NCBI GenBank assembly: GCA_038120095.1 | Contig: JAYOKZ010000005.1 | Span: 1-64,000, forward strand | From: UBA2589 sp038120095 | GTDB lineage: Bacteria; Gemmatimonadota; Gemmatimonadetes; Longimicrobiales; Gaopeijiaceae | DNA: 64,000 nucleotides | Direction: 5' to 3' | In this document: piece after piece, positions 60,535 through 64,000 of the stretch | Layout of the letters: each line of letters opens with the position of its first letter | Numbering within the stretch: position 1 is the stretch's first letter | Position numbers and translations under genes: made by a program | The notes under the pieces: model-generated | The model's database searches: none | Seen by the model: only the letters and a program-made list of their open reading frames with translations | What the model was told of the DNA's origin: nothing

Positions 60535-62109
60535 CTATCGACCACCCTTCCGTGGGAGTACTTCTTCGGCGATCGCGGCGTGATAGACGAACACGGCCAT
60601 GATCACGGCATTCTTCTTCAGGTGGTCCAGCGGAATCGTGTCAAAAAAATCGAGATTCGTATGACCACCGGTTCCGCCGACTCGGGCTTGTAGAAACTGG
60701 AAGGCAGGCAGACCGACATCGTCGAATGGGACGTGATCGGTGCTGCCGACGCCCTGAGGTGAGATGGTCGTCATGCCCATGTCGCGCAGCGGTGCCATCC
60801 ACGCGGAGAACGGCGCTCGGACGTGCTCATTGCCCTGGAGCCAGATCCCTCTGTACTCGCCGGGGCCATAGTCCTGGTTGAAGTAGACGGAGAAACGATC
60901 GTACGCGTCGGTCGTCCCGACCGAGGGGTCGAGCGGATCGCCGAAGTGCTCGCGAACGTACGCACGCGAACCCCAGAGGCCCTGCTCCTCGCCGGACCAG
61001 AGGGCGATACGGATGGTCCGCCTGGGTGCTGCGCCGACCGCTTTGAGGATCCGCATCGCCTCCAGCATCACGGCGACTCCCGATGTATTGTCCGAGGCGT
61101 TGGGGCTCGCATGCCAGGTGTCGAAGTGGGCACCGAGCATCACGACCTCATCCGCCCGATCGGTTCCACGGATCTCCCCGACGACGTTGTGTGCCTGTGT
61201 CACTTCGGCGCCGTGCCGATTCCTGACCTCGACCTCGATTTCGACGGGGATCCCTCGGGCCGCGATTCGATACATCCGGTTGTAGTGCTCGGGCGTGATG
61301 GCGATCACGGGCACCGATTCGAGGGTCTCAGCTCGGGCCCACCGGTCGACCTTCGCCCCGGCGCGAGCAAATCCGCGCACTGCGCCCGGCCACCCGCTGC
61401 TCGACTCGAGGACTGCGGCGACCCCTTCCTGAACATAGAACGCCAGCTTCTCGGCGGCCGTCAGGACGTCCGGGTTGGTGGGCGCCGGGGGGTAGAGGCG
61501 AGAGAAGTATGGGTCCGGTCCCGGCGGCGGAACGATCACGTCCCGTTCGAGAGCCCTCAATTCCTCGTCTGAGCGACGAGGTGTCCCCGTCTCGAAGCGT
61601 CGCTGGTCCACCACGGCCGGCGGCGTCGAGAGTACGGCCATCCCACGGAGCCTGCCGCGATAACGCTCGAGGTCTGCCCGGGTCTGCAGGTCGCCGATCA
61701 CGGTCGAGAGTCTCTGCTTCCCTTCTGTGCCCGGGGTGTGTGCGATCGGATACCCCACCATGGGCGAGTAGTCGGGTTCGAGCATGTGCAGTGATACGTA
61801 CTCGTTGTCCCAACTCACGCCGTAGTCCATGAACGGCTCGCGATCCACGTTCTCGAGCCCGGTCCGCCTGAGTTCTCCCACCACCCATTCCTGCGCCCGA
61901 AGCATATCCTCCGAGTTGGTGAGGCGCGCACCGATGACATCGGTCAGGTAGGAGAACGTGTTCGGGAGTTCCGAGCGCTGGAGCCCCTCTTCCCGGATTC
62001 TCGCGATCATGTCGAGGTCCACGGGCCAGCGCGGATCCTGGGCGACCGCTTCCCCGCCAGTTCCAAGCTGAGTGAGCACGACAAGAAGGGTCAGGCAGAC
62101 GCGATTCAC
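60535..62109 (-). CDS. Exported M28-family peptidase
   Basis: A 524-residue protein. The GTG at 62109 has GGAG seven bases upstream and opens a signal peptide ending near GGEAVAQDP. M28 features are VMLGAHFDTWHASPNASDNTSGVAVMLEAMRIL and IALWSGEEQGLWGSRAYV with the catalytic Glu-Glu. A late GSTDHVPFDDVGLPAFQFLQ segment supplies the last metal ligand region. The central part (about 120-290) is a PA-like domain. It would remove N-terminal residues from peptides outside the inner membrane. It ends two bases from the DUF5107 gene. Confidence 0.9.
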   Translation of the reverse strand: MNRVCLTLLVVLTQLGTGGEAVAQDPRWPVDLDMIARIREEGLQRSELPNTFSYLTDVIGARLTNSEDMLRAQEWVVGELRRTGLENVDREPFMDYGVSWDNEYVSLHMLEPDYSPMVGYPIAHTPGTEGKQRLSTVIGDLQTRADLERYRGRLRGMAVLSTPPAVVDQRRFETGTPRRSDEELRALERDVIVPPPGPDPYFSRLYPPAPTNPDVLTAAEKLAFYVQEGVAAVLESSSGWPGAVRGFARAGAKVDRWARAETLESVPVIAITPEHYNRMYRIAARGIPVEIEVEVRNRHGAEVTQAHNVVGEIRGTDRADEVVMLGAHFDTWHASPNASDNTSGVAVMLEAMRILKAVGAAPRRTIRIALWSGEEQGLWGSRAYVREHFGDPLDPSVGTTDAYDRFSVYFNQDYGPGEYRGIWLQGNEHVRAPFSAWMAPLRDMGMTTISPQGVGSTDHVPFDDVGLPAFQFLQARVGGTGGHTNLDFFDTIPLDHLKKNAVIMAVFVYHAAIAEEVLPRKGGR

Positions 62110-62241
62110 GGTGTGCTCCGGTTCATGGTCATACGGCCCGACCACCATAGCACGTCATCCCCTGATCTGCCGAAGGGGAGCCCCATCCCGGAACTCCCCC
62201 GCAGCAGCGTCCGACAGATCGTGGGTGCCGGCCGGCCTGGA

Positions 62242-63954
62242 TCAGAACAACCCGGACACCACGCCGTCGACAAGATCCACGTTCATCGCGGAGGGCACGG
62301 GCCCAAGGCCGGGCATCGTCATGATCGCCCCTGTCTTGGCGACGACGAACCCGGCCCCCGCAGACGGGGTCACCTCGCGGACATGGATGTTGAAGCCGGA
62401 CGGTCTCCCGAGGAGAGCCGGATCGTCGGAAAAAGAGTACTGAGTCTTGGCGATGCACACCGGTGCCTCACGGAGCCCTGCGGCCTCCAGTACCTCGATC
62501 TCCTTGACCGCGGATGGATGAATGTCGAGGCCATCCGCACCGTAGATGTCACGGGCGATGGTTTCCATCTTCTCGATCAGGCCCATCTCGCTCGGATACA
62601 GCGGCCGGTACTCGGCATCACCGCTCTCCAGGCTCTCCCAGACGGCGTCGGCGAGGTCAAGGCAGCCCGCGCCTCCTCCACCCCACGGGTCAGCAACAAC
62701 GGCCCGGACGCCCATTTCCGCGCATCCATCGATGACGGTGGCGAGTTCGGCGTCCGTGTCCGTGGCGAAGCGGTTGATGGCCACGATGGGAGGAACTCCG
62801 AACTTGCGGACGTTCTCGGCATGGGCCTTCAGGTTCACGAAGCCTCGCCGGACGGCATCCACATCCTCCGTCCCGAGTGCGTCCCTCGCCACCCCCCCGT
62901 TCATCTTGAGGGCTCGCACCGTCGCCACGATCACGGCCGCCTCGGGGTTCAGGTCACCGAAGCGGCATTTGATGTCGAAGAACTTTTCCGCACCGAGGTC
63001 CGCACCGAATCCAGCTTCCGTAACGACGACATCTCCCAGGGAGAGCCCGACCCGGGTCGCCGTGAGGGAGTTGCAGCCGTGAGCGATGTTGGCGAACGGT
63101 CCTCCATGAATGAGGGCGGGCGTGCCACCGAGGGTCTGCACGAGGTTCGGGTTCACCGCATCCTTCAGCAACGCGGCCATGGCGCCCGATACGCCGAGAC
63201 CCTCGGCTCGAATCGGCTCGCCCGAACGCGTGTAACCGATGATGATGCGATCGAGACGCTCCTTGAGGTCGCTCGTGCCGTCGGCCAGGCAGAAGATCGC
63301 CATGATCTCGGAGGCTGCCGTGATCACGAAGCCATCCTGCCTCGGGACTCCTCCGGTCCGGCCGCCCAGCCCGACGACGATGTCGCGTAGCGCTCGGTCG
63401 TTCATGTCGATCGCGCGCGGCCACGTGATTCGGGTTGGGTCGATGCCGAGTGTGTTCGGCCGGTAGAGGTGGTTGTCCAGGACTGCCGACAGCAGACCGT
63501 GAGCGGAGCTGATCGCGTGAAAATCTCCCGTGAAGTGGAGATTGATTTCCTCCATCGGGACGACCTGGCTGTGCCCACCCCCGGCCGCTCCTCCCTTGAT
63601 GCCGAACACCGGCCCCAGGCTCGGCTCTCTCAGGCACAGCACGGGGTTCCGGCCTCTCAGATTCAGGGCGTCGGCCAGGCCGACCGAGACCGTCGACTTG
63701 CCTTCCCCTGCCGCGGTCGGACTGATACCTGTCACCAGGACCAGCTTCCCGTCAGCTCCGCCTCGTTCGCGCGCTACGTCGAGAGGAATCTTGGCCTTGT
63801 AGTGGCCGTGGGGTTGAATGTCCCGGGCCTCGAGCCCGATCTTCGCGGCGATCTCCTGAATTGGACGGAGTTCGGCCTCCTGCGCGATCTCGATGTCGCT
63901 CTTGATAGGTCTGCTCCCTGAATACCTTCGGATCAACTGAGCTTCGGGCGCCAA
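62242..63954 (-). CDS. fhs: Formate-tetrahydrofolate ligase
   Basis: A cytoplasmic enzyme that makes 10-formyltetrahydrofolate from formate, ATP and tetrahydrofolate. It has TGISPTAAGEGKSTVSVGLADAL as the P-loop, LREPSLGPVFGIKGGAAGGGHSQVVPMEEINLHFTGD, and PALIHGGPFANIAHGCNS, all highly conserved. The only in-frame canonical starts are two TTG codons (63954 and 63936); the conserved sequence begins at SDIEIAQ, preceded by an ATC at 63904-63906 with GGGAG seven bases before it. The full length is 570 residues from the first TTG. The end of the gene is complete. Confidence 0.93.
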   Translation of the reverse strand: MAPEAQLIRRYSGSRPIKSDIEIAQEAELRPIQEIAAKIGLEARDIQPHGHYKAKIPLDVARERGGADGKLVLVTGISPTAAGEGKSTVSVGLADALNLRGRNPVLCLREPSLGPVFGIKGGAAGGGHSQVVPMEEINLHFTGDFHAISSAHGLLSAVLDNHLYRPNTLGIDPTRITWPRAIDMNDRALRDIVVGLGGRTGGVPRQDGFVITAASEIMAIFCLADGTSDLKERLDRIIIGYTRSGEPIRAEGLGVSGAMAALLKDAVNPNLVQTLGGTPALIHGGPFANIAHGCNSLTATRVGLSLGDVVVTEAGFGADLGAEKFFDIKCRFGDLNPEAAVIVATVRALKMNGGVARDALGTEDVDAVRRGFVNLKAHAENVRKFGVPPIVAINRFATDTDAELATVIDGCAEMGVRAVVADPWGGGGAGCLDLADAVWESLESGDAEYRPLYPSEMGLIEKMETIARDIYGADGLDIHPSAVKEIEVLEAAGLREAPVCIAKTQYSFSDDPALLGRPSGFNIHVREVTPSAGAGFVVAKTGAIMTMPGLGPVPSAMNVDLVDGVVSGLF

Positions 63955-64000
63955 GATCGATTGGCTACTCCTGAAGGCGCAATGTTCTCATGTTTGATCA

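Overview
This 64 kb window is a contiguous, gene-dense piece of a bacterial chromosome. It holds 51 protein genes and two tRNA genes, with no gene-free stretch over 300 bases. I see no rRNA, CRISPR array, insertion sequence, prophage or plasmid gene. The DNA is G+C-rich, GTG and TTG starts are common, and many adjacent genes overlap by one to four bases. The protein content points, by inference, to Gemmatimonadota or a close relative: many exported amidohydrolases, M20/M28 peptidases, beta-propeller (PD40) proteins, a DUF5916 outer-membrane protein, a tricorn-like protease and PQQ enzymes. No marker gene in the window settles the phylum.

Layout. 1-400: initiator tRNA-Met and tRNA-Pro(GGG) with a terminator. 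477-9.7 kb: lipoproteins, a phosphatase-like lipoprotein coupled to a D-aminoacylase-type amidohydrolase, a sugar dehydrogenase-like beta-propeller, a lipoprotein amidohydrolase, and recQ overlapping a lipoprotein gene. 9.9-23.2 kb: creatininase-like, Tat-exported RidA-like, alpha/beta hydrolase, quinone oxidoreductase, deaminase-type amidohydrolase, two M20 peptidases, an NAPE-PLD-like metallo-hydrolase, an atypical SDR, a hydantoinase and an aspartoacylase-like enzyme. 23.3-34 kb: DUF5916 protein, exported FAH-fold protein, M20 and tricorn-like peptidases, and a divergent membrane protein/SDR-DUF2867 pair. Two intergenic regions here share a short operator-like sequence. 34-40 kb: AlkB-type hydroxylase with a DUF429-like partner, a second D-aminoacylase, a LON-domain protein, a small unknown gene and argG. 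40-52.5 kb: a 1,201-residue propeller-amidohydrolase fusion, an M28 peptidase, an EEP nuclease/phosphatase with a phosphoesterase, a PQQ alcohol dehydrogenase, a methyltransferase, and a ComEC-like metallo-hydrolase with a DUF3006 partner. 52.5-57.2 kb: a five-gene sulfur operon. 57.3-64 kb: DUF5107-TPR protein, M28 peptidase and formate-tetrahydrofolate ligase.

How the genes work together. Most products carry signal peptides or lipoboxes and hydrolyse amide, peptide or ring-amide bonds. This suits a scavenger of peptides, N-acyl amino acids and cyclic amides. The clearest multigene system is the operon arsR-yeeE-yeeE-(persulfide dioxygenase/rhodanese)-sulP. It combines a repressor, a split sulfur-compound transporter, a CstB-like persulfide-oxidising enzyme and a sulfate-type transporter, behind a perfect 8-bp-arm palindrome. 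Its regulator has an unusual cysteine arrangement. It is the best candidate for follow-up, together with the repeated CTTG-NN-CAAG motif.
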